Assembly: GCA_030147525.1 (NCBI GenBank)
Contig: JASBVF010000056.1
Coordinates: 248,001 to 312,000 of the forward strand
Direction: 5' to 3'
Length of the DNA stretch: 64,000 bases
From: Bacteroidota bacterium
GTDB taxonomy: Bacteria; Bacteroidota; Bacteroidia; Chitinophagales; Saprospiraceae
Part shown: one piece after another, positions 7,794 to 16,395 of the stretch
Layout: each line of letters begins with the position of its first letter
Numbering within the stretch: the stretch's first letter is position 1
Made by a program: the position numbers and the translations under genes
The notes under the pieces: generated by a model
Told to the model about the DNA's origin: nothing
Seen by the model: only the letters and a program-made list of their open reading frames with translations
Database searches by the model: none

Positions 7794-9743
7794 ATGAATA
7801 CGAAAAGCAGAGTACCGATACTATTGATCGAAGATAATGCTGAGGATGCAGCAATGATAAAAAAGTACCTCGAAGACGTTGGCTTCAAGTACGATCTTTA
7901 TCACACGGAAACACTGTACGAAGGGATAGACCTGATCAAAAAAAATCCTGTCGAAATTGTTCTGTTGGACCTGAACTTACCCGATTCTTCCGGCTTTAAA
8001 ACTGTTTCATCCTACCTGGAAAAGGCGGCAAACGTCCCCGTCATCATCGTCACTTCGATGTATAACGAAATCATTGGAAATCAGGCGATTAAAGCTGGGG
8101 CACAGGATTATCTGATCAAAGGGCAATTTGACAGCAAATTATTCGGCCGCTCTATCCGGTACTCGTTGCAGCGGGCGAAAGTCCAGTTAAAACTGGAGGA
8201 TACGGCCAAAGAATTGGAACACAGCAAAAAGCGCTTCCTTGAAGCGCAGAAAATGGCTCATTTCGGCACCTGGGAAATGGATATTGTTTCGAGTACGATG
8301 GTTTGGTCCGATGAGATTTACCGTATTTTCTCGCTTATACCGGGCAGCTTCAACCCTACCCTTTCCGAGTATCTCACTTTTGTGCCGTTGGAAGAACGCC
8401 CGACCGTTGAATCTTTTTTCGAAAACGCTGCAAAAGACGGACAACTGCATCAGACTGAACACCGGATTCTGGTGGAAGGCACCAACATCCGGTATGTAAC
8501 CATCCAGGCCAAAGTGCAGGTGGATGATAGCGGAAATTTTATCCTCGCAGGCAGCATCCAGGATATTACCGAACGAAAAATGTCGGAGAAGCTGCTCATT
8601 GAAAAAAACATCTCAAACCAAACTGCAAAAATCCAGGAAGCAGTGCTCGCAGATCTCAGTTTCCAGATTCGAACCCCGCTGTCTTCCATCGTCAACCTTT
8701 TGTTTTTGTTGGAAAACACGGAAACTGACCCCTCTCAATCCACTCATATCAACGACCTGAAAACCTCCATCAGCGACCTTTCCCTGTCCGTCAACAACCT
8801 GCTGAACTTCTCAGTGATGGTAGCTGACAATGTGAAGATTGAAGACGAAGAATTTAACATCCGTGACTTCCTGACCGGCGTTCATAATATTCTCAAAATC
8901 AAAGCTGACTCTGCCAACCTTCCTTTGAAGTTCGACATCGATGATAAACTCCCGGAAAAAATCACCGGCGACCCGAAGAAAGTCACCCAAATCCTCTACA
9001 ACCTGATCGAACATGCCATGCTCTACAAGGGTGAAAATGCCAGCGTTTTGGTGAATGCAAGCATGAATGAAGCTAAGGGCAATAAATCGAACATACTCCT
9101 GAGTGTCACAAACTCAGGTATTCAACTTCCTAAAAGCGAAATCAACCAGTTGATCCAAGCAGAAAAACTGCTCGAGATCAACATGGAGGAAAAAGATGCC
9201 GTGACCCAAAAGCGAAAGCTGGGCATCGCCATCGTTTCAAAACTGGCAAAAACGCTTGGAGGGGAAATTTCTATCGAAAGCAAACAGCGTGAAGGCACGG
9301 AGTTTTCTATTAGTTTACCTGTCAAAATTCCTCGCCAGACAAGGCTGCTCTCCGGCGATGCTCCGGATGTGCCGCTGAAGATTTTGATGGTCGAAGACCA
9401 CTTCCTCAATCAAATTGCCACCAAAAAAGTACTCACATCATGGTCAAACATGGTCAGCGTGGACATTGCTGAAAACGGCCTGATTGCCGTGGAAAAATTC
9501 AGGGAAAACAGCTACGACCTCATCCTCATGGACATTCAGATGCCCGTGATGAACGGGCTGGATGCTGCCAAAAAAATCCGTGAGTTCAGCAACGTTCCGA
9601 TCATTGCCCTCACGGCCAATTCCACCAAACAGGAACAAGACAAGTGTTTTGAAATCGGCATGAACGATTACCTCGGCAAGCCTTTCAAACCTCAGGAATT
9701 GTATGGCCGGATCATGAATATTATGTCACTGGTTATGAATTAA
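7794..9743 (+). CDS. Receiver-PAS-histidine-kinase-like-receiver hybrid protein with degenerate kinase core
   Basis: A cytoplasmic protein of 649 residues without TM segments. The order is: receiver (about 7-125, phospho-Asp59 in VLLDLNLP), PAS (about 145-262), a HisKA-like dimerisation segment (about 280-345), an HATPase-like domain (about 365-510) and a second receiver (about 527-648, phospho-Asp580 in LILMDIQMP). The kinase parts are altered: the phosphoacceptor His of the usual SHEIRTPL motif is Phe290 (LSFQIRTPL), the Mg-binding Asn of the N-box is His407 (NLIEHAML), and the G1 box DxGxG reads NSGIQ (Asp replaced by Asn440). The G2 region (KLGIAI...LGGEISIES) remains. It therefore probably cannot autophosphorylate and may act as a PAS-gated scaffold or phosphate sink. 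It follows the single-domain regulator. Confidence 0.9.
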   Translation: MNTKSRVPILLIEDNAEDAAMIKKYLEDVGFKYDLYHTETLYEGIDLIKKNPVEIVLLDLNLPDSSGFKTVSSYLEKAANVPVIIVTSMYNEIIGNQAIKAGAQDYLIKGQFDSKLFGRSIRYSLQRAKVQLKLEDTAKELEHSKKRFLEAQKMAHFGTWEMDIVSSTMVWSDEIYRIFSLIPGSFNPTLSEYLTFVPLEERPTVESFFENAAKDGQLHQTEHRILVEGTNIRYVTIQAKVQVDDSGNFILAGSIQDITERKMSEKLLIEKNISNQTAKIQEAVLADLSFQIRTPLSSIVNLLFLLENTETDPSQSTHINDLKTSISDLSLSVNNLLNFSVMVADNVKIEDEEFNIRDFLTGVHNILKIKADSANLPLKFDIDDKLPEKITGDPKKVTQILYNLIEHAMLYKGENASVLVNASMNEAKGNKSNILLSVTNSGIQLPKSEINQLIQAEKLLEINMEEKDAVTQKRKLGIAIVSKLAKTLGGEISIESKQREGTEFSISLPVKIPRQTRLLSGDAPDVPLKILMVEDHFLNQIATKKVLTSWSNMVSVDIAENGLIAVEKFRENSYDLILMDIQMPVMNGLDAAKKIREFSNVPIIALTANSTKQEQDKCFEIGMNDYLGKPFKPQELYGRIMNIMSLVMN

Positions 9744-9859
9744 CCCGGACTGTACTTCCAGTTACCGAATTGTCCTGCATTCGCATCTTCTTCACTTTAG
9801 CCTAACCAAGTTAACTCTCGTGCAGAGTTTCAGGTTGCAAATGCCCGTGGAAGAACGGG

Positions 9860-9888
9860 GCCAAACGAACAGTTTGGCAACTTTTTTT
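9860..9888 (+). terminator. Rho-independent terminator after the hybrid kinase-like gene
   Basis: GCCAAAC (9860-9866), a 5-base loop and GTTTGGC (9872-9878) form a perfect 7-bp stem followed by AAC and T7 (9882-9888). It lies in the 318-base gap before the DNA methyltransferase gene and closes the response-regulator transcription unit. I saw nothing else clear in that gap. Confidence 0.8.
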
Positions 9889-10061
9889 GTCTATCTGGAA
9901 GAATCTACCCACTTTTGAGCCGCTTTTTGAAATGGTGAATTCGTAATTTGGGCAAACCTGTGTCGTTCAACACAGTGGCCGCAATCATTTTATTTACCAA
10001 TTCACTTGTTCACCCCTGCCTGGCTGCATTTAGCCGGGCTGAAATTCACCTACTCAGCAGG

Positions 10062-10973
10062 ATGGCAAAAAACAGACAAAGCACCAAAACCAGTTCTTTC
10101 GGTACAAACGGCAGGATCAACCACGATTCCTCGAAGTTTTACAATTCCCGGCTATACCAGGAACTGGAGGTCAAAAAAGTTGAAAAAAAGCCTGCCGAAC
10201 CCGTCAACCCCTTCCCCGTCAACCTGCTAAATCAGATCATCTGCTCCACTTCTGAGAACATGTCCTCCATTCCGGACAACTCCGTCCACCTGATGATCAC
10301 GTCGCCGCCCTACAATGCCACAAAAGATTACGACGAAGACCTTTCACTGGTTGAATACCTGCACTTTCTGGAGCGGGTTTTTACTGAAACCTACCGGGTC
10401 CTGGTGCCCGGCGGACGGGCCTGCATCAACGTCGCCAACCTTGGCCGCAAGCCCTACCTGCCGCTAACTGCCTACATTTCGACCATGATGATCGATATCG
10501 GGTTTTTGATGCGGGGTGAAATCATCTGGGACAAGGGAGGCAGCGCCAGCCCAAGCACCGCATGGGGCAGCTGGCAGAGCGCTTCGAACCCCATCCTCCG
10601 GGATGTGCATGAGTACATTCTCGTTTTTTCAAAAGGAGATTACAAGCGCCATTTGTCCAAAAATGAAAAGGAAGTGAAGCTAAATTCCATAGGCCGTGAT
10701 GAATTCCTGGAATGGACGAAAACCGTCTGGCAAATGAACGCCGAGTCCGCCAAACGCATCGGGCACCCGGCACCCTTTCCTGTTGAATTGCCGCACCGCC
10801 TGATTCAGTTGTATTCTTTTGAAACAGACATTGTGCTGGACCCATTCATCGGCAGTGGCACTACCGGAGTGGCAGCCCTGCGAGCAGGCCGCAATTTTGT
10901 AGGCTACGAAATAGTGGAAGAATATGTGAAGCTTGCGCAAAAACGCATTGATGCCACGGAAGTAACATCCTGA
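10062..10973 (+). CDS. Orphan beta-class DNA methyltransferase (N4-C or N6-A)
   Basis: A SAM-dependent DNA amino-methyltransferase of 303 residues. The catalytic motif IV reads TSPPYN (residues 80-85) near the N-terminus and the SAM-binding motif I reads DPFIGSG (260-266) near the C-terminus, so the order is that of beta-class enzymes. SPPY is most common in N4-cytosine enzymes but also occurs in N6-adenine ones, so the base cannot be fixed. The ORF extends upstream to a TTG codon at 9948, but the added 38 residues look like translated non-coding DNA and the ATG at 10062 is preferred. No restriction enzyme gene is adjacent, so it is probably an orphan regulatory or protective enzyme. It is convergent with the epimerase gene 19 bases away. 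Confidence 0.88.
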   Translation: MAKNRQSTKTSSFGTNGRINHDSSKFYNSRLYQELEVKKVEKKPAEPVNPFPVNLLNQIICSTSENMSSIPDNSVHLMITSPPYNATKDYDEDLSLVEYLHFLERVFTETYRVLVPGGRACINVANLGRKPYLPLTAYISTMMIDIGFLMRGEIIWDKGGSASPSTAWGSWQSASNPILRDVHEYILVFSKGDYKRHLSKNEKEVKLNSIGRDEFLEWTKTVWQMNAESAKRIGHPAPFPVELPHRLIQLYSFETDIVLDPFIGSGTTGVAALRAGRNFVGYEIVEEYVKLAQKRIDATEVTS

Positions 10974-10992
10974 GCTACCGCTCAAAACTGAC

Positions 10993-11988
10993 TCATTCTG
11001 CGTCGTTTAATTGAATCCAGTCCACCGTTTTTTTCAAACCCTCATCAATTCTGGTAAACTCGTAGCCTAAATGTTGCCGGGCTTTTTCACTGGAAAGCTC
11101 CCAGTTGTAAAGGTATTTTTTCACCCAGGGCGGCGTCAGTAACGGTGGCGCTCCGGTCAGATTTGCCCTGACTTCCATGACCCGGGCCACAAGATTTACC
11201 ACCGGAATGGGTATTTTGAAAAGCTTTTCCCGCTTGCCTGTAATTCCGGCAAGCATTTCGAAAAAATCATTGAACGAAATATTATCCCCGCCCAGAATGT
11301 AGCGTTCCCCTGCACCACCCTTCTCCATCGCACGAACGTGGCCATCAACCACATCGTCGATGTACACATAATTGCCGACACTGTTGCCGTCTCCGGGCAG
11401 GGTACGGAATTTACCACGCAGATAAAGTTTCACCATCCTCGTCACGCCGTTGCTATCGCTGAGCAGACCTGGGCCGTACACCCGGGTCGGATTCACAACG
11501 ATAATTTCCAAATCTGACTCCCGGCTCAGGGCTGCGGCCTTCTCTTCGGCTTCGGCCTTTGAGCGTTCGTAGTCGGTGAAGTAATCCACCCAACGGGGCG
11601 TGTTTTCATCGGAAGGAACACCGTTGGAAGGGCTGATCACACCAGCGGTGGAGGTGAAGACCACACGTTTGGCGCCTGCATGGCGGGCAGCTTCGAATAC
11701 GTTCAACGCTCCATCCACATTGTAGCGGTAAAATGTCTGCGGATCTTTATCCCAGGGTTTGGCGTAAGCCGCAACATGAAAAACCCCATCGCATCCCGCT
11801 GCCGCCGCCTTCAGGCTTTCCGGATGCAGCAGATCGCCTTTGAAAAAATGAACACCTTCCACATTTTTCAGGTCCGCTGTTTTCGATTCGCTACGGTAGA
11901 GCGCATGAATGGTGTGCCCTTCACTTGCCAGGCGTTTAGCTAACTGAACGCCGATGTAACCGGTCGCACCGGTGATGAGATACTTCAT
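10993..11988 (-). CDS. NAD-dependent epimerase/dehydratase (extended SDR)
   Basis: A 331-residue extended short-chain dehydrogenase/reductase. The Rossmann motif TGATGYIG is at residues 6-13, and the catalytic YxxxK pair is Tyr140 and Lys144 in YERSK, with Ser/Thr in FTSTAGV (111-117) upstream. The overall sequence resembles the dihydroflavonol-4-reductase or hopanoid-associated sugar epimerase subgroups, but the substrate cannot be set from sequence. It is a single gene facing the DNA methyltransferase tail to tail. Confidence 0.88.
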   Translation of the reverse strand: MKYLITGATGYIGVQLAKRLASEGHTIHALYRSESKTADLKNVEGVHFFKGDLLHPESLKAAAAGCDGVFHVAAYAKPWDKDPQTFYRYNVDGALNVFEAARHAGAKRVVFTSTAGVISPSNGVPSDENTPRWVDYFTDYERSKAEAEEKAAALSRESDLEIIVVNPTRVYGPGLLSDSNGVTRMVKLYLRGKFRTLPGDGNSVGNYVYIDDVVDGHVRAMEKGGAGERYILGGDNISFNDFFEMLAGITGKREKLFKIPIPVVNLVARVMEVRANLTGAPPLLTPPWVKKYLYNWELSSEKARQHLGYEFTRIDEGLKKTVDWIQLNDAE

Positions 11989-12046
11989 TGCTTGCTGAGA
12001 ATTTTTAATTCGGATAAAATTTCGAGGGGCAAATATAGCCCTAAAA

Positions 12047-12090
12047 CAACAAGGAGCGGCCCAGTGTTGACTGGTCGCCGCTCCTTGTTG
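12047..12090 (-). terminator. Long hairpin terminator of the reprolysin-type protease gene
   Basis: Arms 12047-12060 and 12077-12090 form a perfect 14-bp GC-rich stem (CAACAAGGAGCGGC and its complement), and the 16-base loop itself contains CCAGT/ACTGG. On the minus strand the stem is followed by TTTTAGG, a modest T-tract. It lies 42 bases past the stop of the large protease gene. Confidence 0.7.
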
Positions 12091-12131
12091 GAAACTTACA
12101 GGCTGCTTTTCTGAACAGCCCGACAGGGTTT

Positions 12132-15100
12132 TTACCTGCCGATCAAAAGTTTTTTCACAAAAATACCTGCCTCCGTACGCACCTGCACGAAGTAAATACC
12201 TGACGGCAGTCCGCCCGTGTTCAGTTGCAGGTTTTCAGATGCAATATCAAACTGGCGAACCAGCACCTGCTGCCCCTGAGCATTGACGATCGAGGCAGTC
12301 AGTTTGCCGGGCATCGATTTTTTGAAGCCCAGCGTAACCAGGTCCGTAGCCGGGTTCGGAAACAGGAAGAAGTCGTTGCTTGCTGCCAGGTCCTCCACGC
12401 TGGTTGGGTCAGCATTCGCATCGATGATGATATTGAAACGTGGCGTACCGAAGTAACCGCCATTTCCGTCATTCACCGAAAAAGTGAAATAATCGTAGGT
12501 AGCATTCGGGTCGGTATTGGTGTATTGCACAGCACTGGAGTAAACATCCAGCATAGTGAAATGATCGCCAATGCCCAACGGCTGGCCATTCAGTTTCACT
12601 TCGCCAAACGCTGTGTTCTTCACGATAGTAAACTGCAACTCACTCGGCAAATTATCCTGATCTTCCACCTCAAGGCGGTTCTGGTAAATCAGGCGGGATC
12701 CGTTCGGCGGCACCCTCAGCGTATCGTTTTTCACCAAAACCGGATCCTTGGGAGTGATCGAAGCACAGTATTCGAGTGCCCAGCCCTCAAACGAACCACC
12801 GTTGCCCAACGTATTGATAACCGCAACGATCAGTGTCCAGTCTCCGGCCACATCCTGTCCGTTGAAAGCGGATAGCACCTGGGCGGGTTTGTACGAGTTA
12901 CCGGCGTTGGGTGGGCAGGGAACGGTCGTCAAAGGCGACTGGTCATCAAAACCCATGTTGAAATCCTGACTGTTGCAAGGCAATGCCGACAGCAAAGTCA
13001 CGGAATCACCGGCAGGGTTTTTCACACGGAATGCAAGATCAGCGATAGCATCATGCTTTCCTTTGATGCTTTTCAGGTTGATATCGCTGATAGTTCCGCT
13101 CTGCGGAACATTGATTTTTGACTGAATGTAAGGCAAGCCCAAGCCTGAGATTTGAACAGTGCTTCCAGTGCTTTGCAGCTGCTGGCAGGTTTGTGAAACG
13201 GTGTGAAACGAAGCCGGATCAAGGTAGCCCGTAAAGCCACATTCGTTTGCAGGCTGAATACGCCAGTAGTAAATCGAATTATCCTCAAGGGTAACCGAAG
13301 GCGTGAAAGTTGGGTTGGTGAGTCCTGTTGCTTCGCTGACAATGCTGGTGAAACCAGGGTCCGCTGCGATCTGAATGTCGTAGCTCGAAGCATTTGGGAG
13401 TGCAGTCCAGGTGAAAGTCGGGAGCCCGGTCTGGCCCGAGGCACCGTCTTCCGGCGTAAGCACCGTCAATGCTGAAAAATCGTTGTTCACGAAGTTGATG
13501 TCCACGGTCCGCTCAGCGACCGGTACGCCATCCGCTTCTGCTTTGATGGTGATGGTAAAAACGCCGTCCGCAGTGACGTCATCGTTGCTGATCGTCAGTG
13601 TCGATTCTCCGCCCGGCGGTATCGGATTGTTGTTAAACGAACCCACCGCACCGGCAGGCAATCCTTCCACCGAGAAAGTGATATTTTCTGAAAAACCCTG
13701 AAGCGAAGTCGTCTGCAGGCTCACTGCGAAAGGATCAGGCAAACAAACCTGACCGTATTCCGGTGCAGAAACGAGCGCAAAACCGGGCTGTGAGGCAGGC
13801 ACAATCGAAAAATTCTGATTTGAAATGTCGAAGAAAATATTATCAGCCGCTTCCACCCTTACCCGAGCAGTGGTGGTCAGTTCTTCCGGTACGACAACGA
13901 AAGCGCTACCGTCGTTCGGCGTTTGCGCCAGCAAAGTAACCGGATAGGTAAAGCCACCATCTTTCGACAACCGAATATTCACAAACTTACAGTTCACCGG
14001 CGCAGCATCCGTGTTTGCCACATCCCAGGTCACCTCGACATACTGGCCGACCTCCCAGGTCTCACTGCTGGTATTCGGTTTCGTGACAACAAAGGGACCG
14101 GCTGCCGCAGAGGCGTTGAATTGAATTTCTTTGTAACCATATCCACCCGCTCCGGCGTGGTTGTCACGGGCCGTAAAACGGAAAGTTAAAGGTCTCGTAA
14201 TGGTAGGCAGTACCTCTTGAATATCGGAAGAATTCGATACGATGGTTTCCATTTTAGGGAAAACCCGTGTCAGCGACGAAGAAGGCGGATTGGAGCGGAA
14301 CAAAGGTGCATTGCCATTGGGCATACCCAGTAAACTGGCCGGGCCAAGATCGTATTGCTCCCAGCTGTATGTCATGTTGTCACCGTCAGCGTCAGTTGCC
14401 TGACCTGTCAGCACGAAAGGCGTACTGATCGGAATACTGAACCCGCCCGTGATCGGAATGGTCACTTCGGGAGTGTTGTTTCCAACTGTCACCACCTGCG
14501 CACAGGTACCACCGGTGTTTGCGTTCCGGCTGAACGCCCTGACACGTTCCATTGAGTTGATGTGAAAATAGTCATCCGTGATTGCCTGCAAGTGGTTGGT
14601 TCCACAAACGCCATTGCCGTTGTAGCACATGATTGAGCTGCCGCTACCCGGCTCGTAGGCTGTGGAAGGGGTTTCATTTTGATCATCACATTTGTTAAAC
14701 GTATGCGTTGCGTTGAACTGATGACCCACTTCATGCCCTACCACCAGGTAAAACAGATTGCCATTGTACGGCCCGAAACGACAGGAAGCTCCCCGGGACT
14801 TGTGCCCGGTGTCAAGCCCGCCGGAACAAACAGAAGCCAACGCTGCCAGCCCTCCGCCATTCGTTCCGAAAACATGGCCGATGTCGTAACCGGCATTGGT
14901 GTAGGCTCCGTTCAGGACGTTGAGATTTTGGGAGATCATGTCCGAGGTATTCCCGTTGGTGTAGGGATCCGTTGCAGCGCTGAAGAAAAAAGTCTGTGAA
15001 GTGTTGGCGATCAACACCAGCCGGATAGCGTTGTCTCTTTCAAAAATGCTGTTGACCTGATTCACCACATTTGTCACAGAAGACAACACCAACGCAGGAG

Positions 15101-15788
15101 TGCCACCCGCTCCGGTAGAATATTCGCCGGTGGTAGCCACGGCGAGGCGGTAGGTGTAGAGGTTGATGACGGCGCCGCTGCCCCGCTGATTTTCACCAAA
15201 AACAATGTTATTTTCATCCAGATCATCCGCTTCCGGATGTTCCAGCCCGCAGAAAGATTCGACCATCTCTGCAAGGTTGATGCTTGTATTTTTTAACCAG
15301 TAGCTCATGTAAAACTCCTGCTGCCCGGTGGCGTAGGGTGAAATGAACCAGGTGCCGTCCATCGTCTGTACGATGGCATTGAAGCCTAACAATGTTTGGG
15401 CAAAACGGATGGTCACGCCCGGACGGTCGAGGCTTTTCCCTGCGAAAGTTTTGATCATCGGGAAAGCATCTGCCAGACCTGGCTCCATGATCGACGACTC
15501 CCATACCGCAAAGTTTTCCATACCACCGTCAGGTTCCGGCAGGCTGAGAATCAGAGGGTTGTTCTCCGCAGCATCGGTAAATTCTGCGGGTGCCTGCCGC
15601 AGGTAGTTCACCATCGCATTCATATCCAGCGACAGAGTGCGGTAAACCGACGGCGCTGATTCGACAACTGCATTTTCAGGTACGTTAATTTGCGCCTCAC
15701 TCACATCGTTCCAAAAGCTCGCAGAAGACTGCGCCATCAGAAAAACGAAGGAAAAAAGGGCGATACAAGTAGTCAGGATTTTCTTCAT
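12132..15788 (-). CDS. Secreted reprolysin-type metalloprotease with T9SS sorting domain
   Basis: A 1218-residue exported zinc endopeptidase. From the ATG at 15788 there is a signal peptide (MKKILTTCIALFSFVFLMAQ) and a propeptide, then a metalloprotease domain with HEVGHQFNATH (His352, Glu353, His356, His362), the extended HExxHxxxxxH zinc site of metzincins, and a nearby SSIMCYNG Met-turn. Downstream come beta-sandwich and fibronectin-III-like modules, a proprotein-convertase P-like domain with the GDWTL pattern, a cadherin-like segment, and a C-terminal type A T9SS sorting domain (FPNPATD... ending KKLLIGR). It should be delivered to the cell surface or medium. A longer ORF begins at 15863, but that lies inside the -7 element at 15861-15868, so 15788 is preferred. 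Confidence 0.93.
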   Translation of the reverse strand: MKKILTTCIALFSFVFLMAQSSASFWNDVSEAQINVPENAVVESAPSVYRTLSLDMNAMVNYLRQAPAEFTDAAENNPLILSLPEPDGGMENFAVWESSIMEPGLADAFPMIKTFAGKSLDRPGVTIRFAQTLLGFNAIVQTMDGTWFISPYATGQQEFYMSYWLKNTSINLAEMVESFCGLEHPEADDLDENNIVFGENQRGSGAVINLYTYRLAVATTGEYSTGAGGTPALVLSSVTNVVNQVNSIFERDNAIRLVLIANTSQTFFFSAATDPYTNGNTSDMISQNLNVLNGAYTNAGYDIGHVFGTNGGGLAALASVCSGGLDTGHKSRGASCRFGPYNGNLFYLVVGHEVGHQFNATHTFNKCDDQNETPSTAYEPGSGSSIMCYNGNGVCGTNHLQAITDDYFHINSMERVRAFSRNANTGGTCAQVVTVGNNTPEVTIPITGGFSIPISTPFVLTGQATDADGDNMTYSWEQYDLGPASLLGMPNGNAPLFRSNPPSSSLTRVFPKMETIVSNSSDIQEVLPTITRPLTFRFTARDNHAGAGGYGYKEIQFNASAAAGPFVVTKPNTSSETWEVGQYVEVTWDVANTDAAPVNCKFVNIRLSKDGGFTYPVTLLAQTPNDGSAFVVVPEELTTTARVRVEAADNIFFDISNQNFSIVPASQPGFALVSAPEYGQVCLPDPFAVSLQTTSLQGFSENITFSVEGLPAGAVGSFNNNPIPPGGESTLTISNDDVTADGVFTITIKAEADGVPVAERTVDINFVNNDFSALTVLTPEDGASGQTGLPTFTWTALPNASSYDIQIAADPGFTSIVSEATGLTNPTFTPSVTLEDNSIYYWRIQPANECGFTGYLDPASFHTVSQTCQQLQSTGSTVQISGLGLPYIQSKINVPQSGTISDINLKSIKGKHDAIADLAFRVKNPAGDSVTLLSALPCNSQDFNMGFDDQSPLTTVPCPPNAGNSYKPAQVLSAFNGQDVAGDWTLIVAVINTLGNGGSFEGWALEYCASITPKDPVLVKNDTLRVPPNGSRLIYQNRLEVEDQDNLPSELQFTIVKNTAFGEVKLNGQPLGIGDHFTMLDVYSSAVQYTNTDPNATYDYFTFSVNDGNGGYFGTPRFNIIIDANADPTSVEDLAASNDFFLFPNPATDLVTLGFKKSMPGKLTASIVNAQGQQVLVRQFDIASENLQLNTGGLPSGIYFVQVRTEAGIFVKKLLIGR

Positions 15789-15860
15789 GCTGATTTTAAT
15801 TTTTTTAACTGGTTGAATTTCAAATGAGAACACGGCAAAGCCGCACATTCGAAGGTTTGG

Positions 15861-15868
15861 CAAAGCTA
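15861..15868 (-). promoter_or_regulatory. -7 promoter element of the metalloprotease gene
   Basis: The minus strand reads TAGCTTTG, a full TAnnTTTG match, placing transcription start near 15854 and leaving a leader of about 65 bases. No TTG is present 19 bases upstream. It decides the start codon of the protease gene. Confidence 0.5.
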
Positions 15869-16062
15869 AACAACCTTACTTGCTTCAGGAAATCAGCAAA
15901 TCGGGCATTTTCGTTAGGGGACGGACAAATATGACCTGCCGAAATGCAAAACGGGAAACCTCCGCCCAAACCTTTGCAGCGGAAATTCCCCGTTTTAGAT
16001 GAAGGTAAGCGCCTGCTCACCTGCCTTTTTTAAAATAATCACTTGCCTTGCCACGCTTCGGC

Positions 16063-16353
16063 CTACCCCACCAGCATACGTCTTTTTTTCACCCAATCCT
16101 CCTTTTTCACAAACGTGACGGGCACAAACTCCTCTGTTGGTTCTCCGATGAAATACAGCATCCAATCCTCGTCATAGTCACTCAGAATTTCACGAATGCA
16201 CTCAACCCGATTGACGACGGGAGCCTGACAGTCCGACCAGTAGAACAGTTCTACCCGGTACTGCAATTGCTGTTTTTCACCATTGATGGTCATCTGGATT
16301 TCGATATCCTGCTTGCCCTGGCCGGGTGGAATGGGAATAGCAATATGTGGCAT
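16063..16353 (-). CDS. Small hypothetical protein
   Basis: A 96-residue soluble protein with no signal peptide or TM segment. It starts MPHIAIPIPPGQGKQD and is rich in aromatic and acidic residues, with a YRVELFYWSDC stretch that looks like alternating beta strands. I do not recognise the family. It sits 42 bases downstream of the FtsX-like permease gene on the same strand and could be cotranscribed. Coding is supported by balanced amino-acid composition and protein-like alternation rather than by homology. Confidence 0.6.
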   Translation of the reverse strand: MPHIAIPIPPGQGKQDIEIQMTINGEKQQLQYRVELFYWSDCQAPVVNRVECIREILSDYDEDWMLYFIGEPTEEFVPVTFVKKEDWVKKRRMLVG

Positions 16354-16395
16354 GGTCTGCTTTTTTAGTTTTAAAATTTATTGATAATCAGCATT

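Noticed and set aside
15820-16020. 66-codon minus-strand ORF upstream of the metalloprotease
   Set aside because: It overlaps the protease promoter, has no domain or signal, and the composition is that of random sequence.
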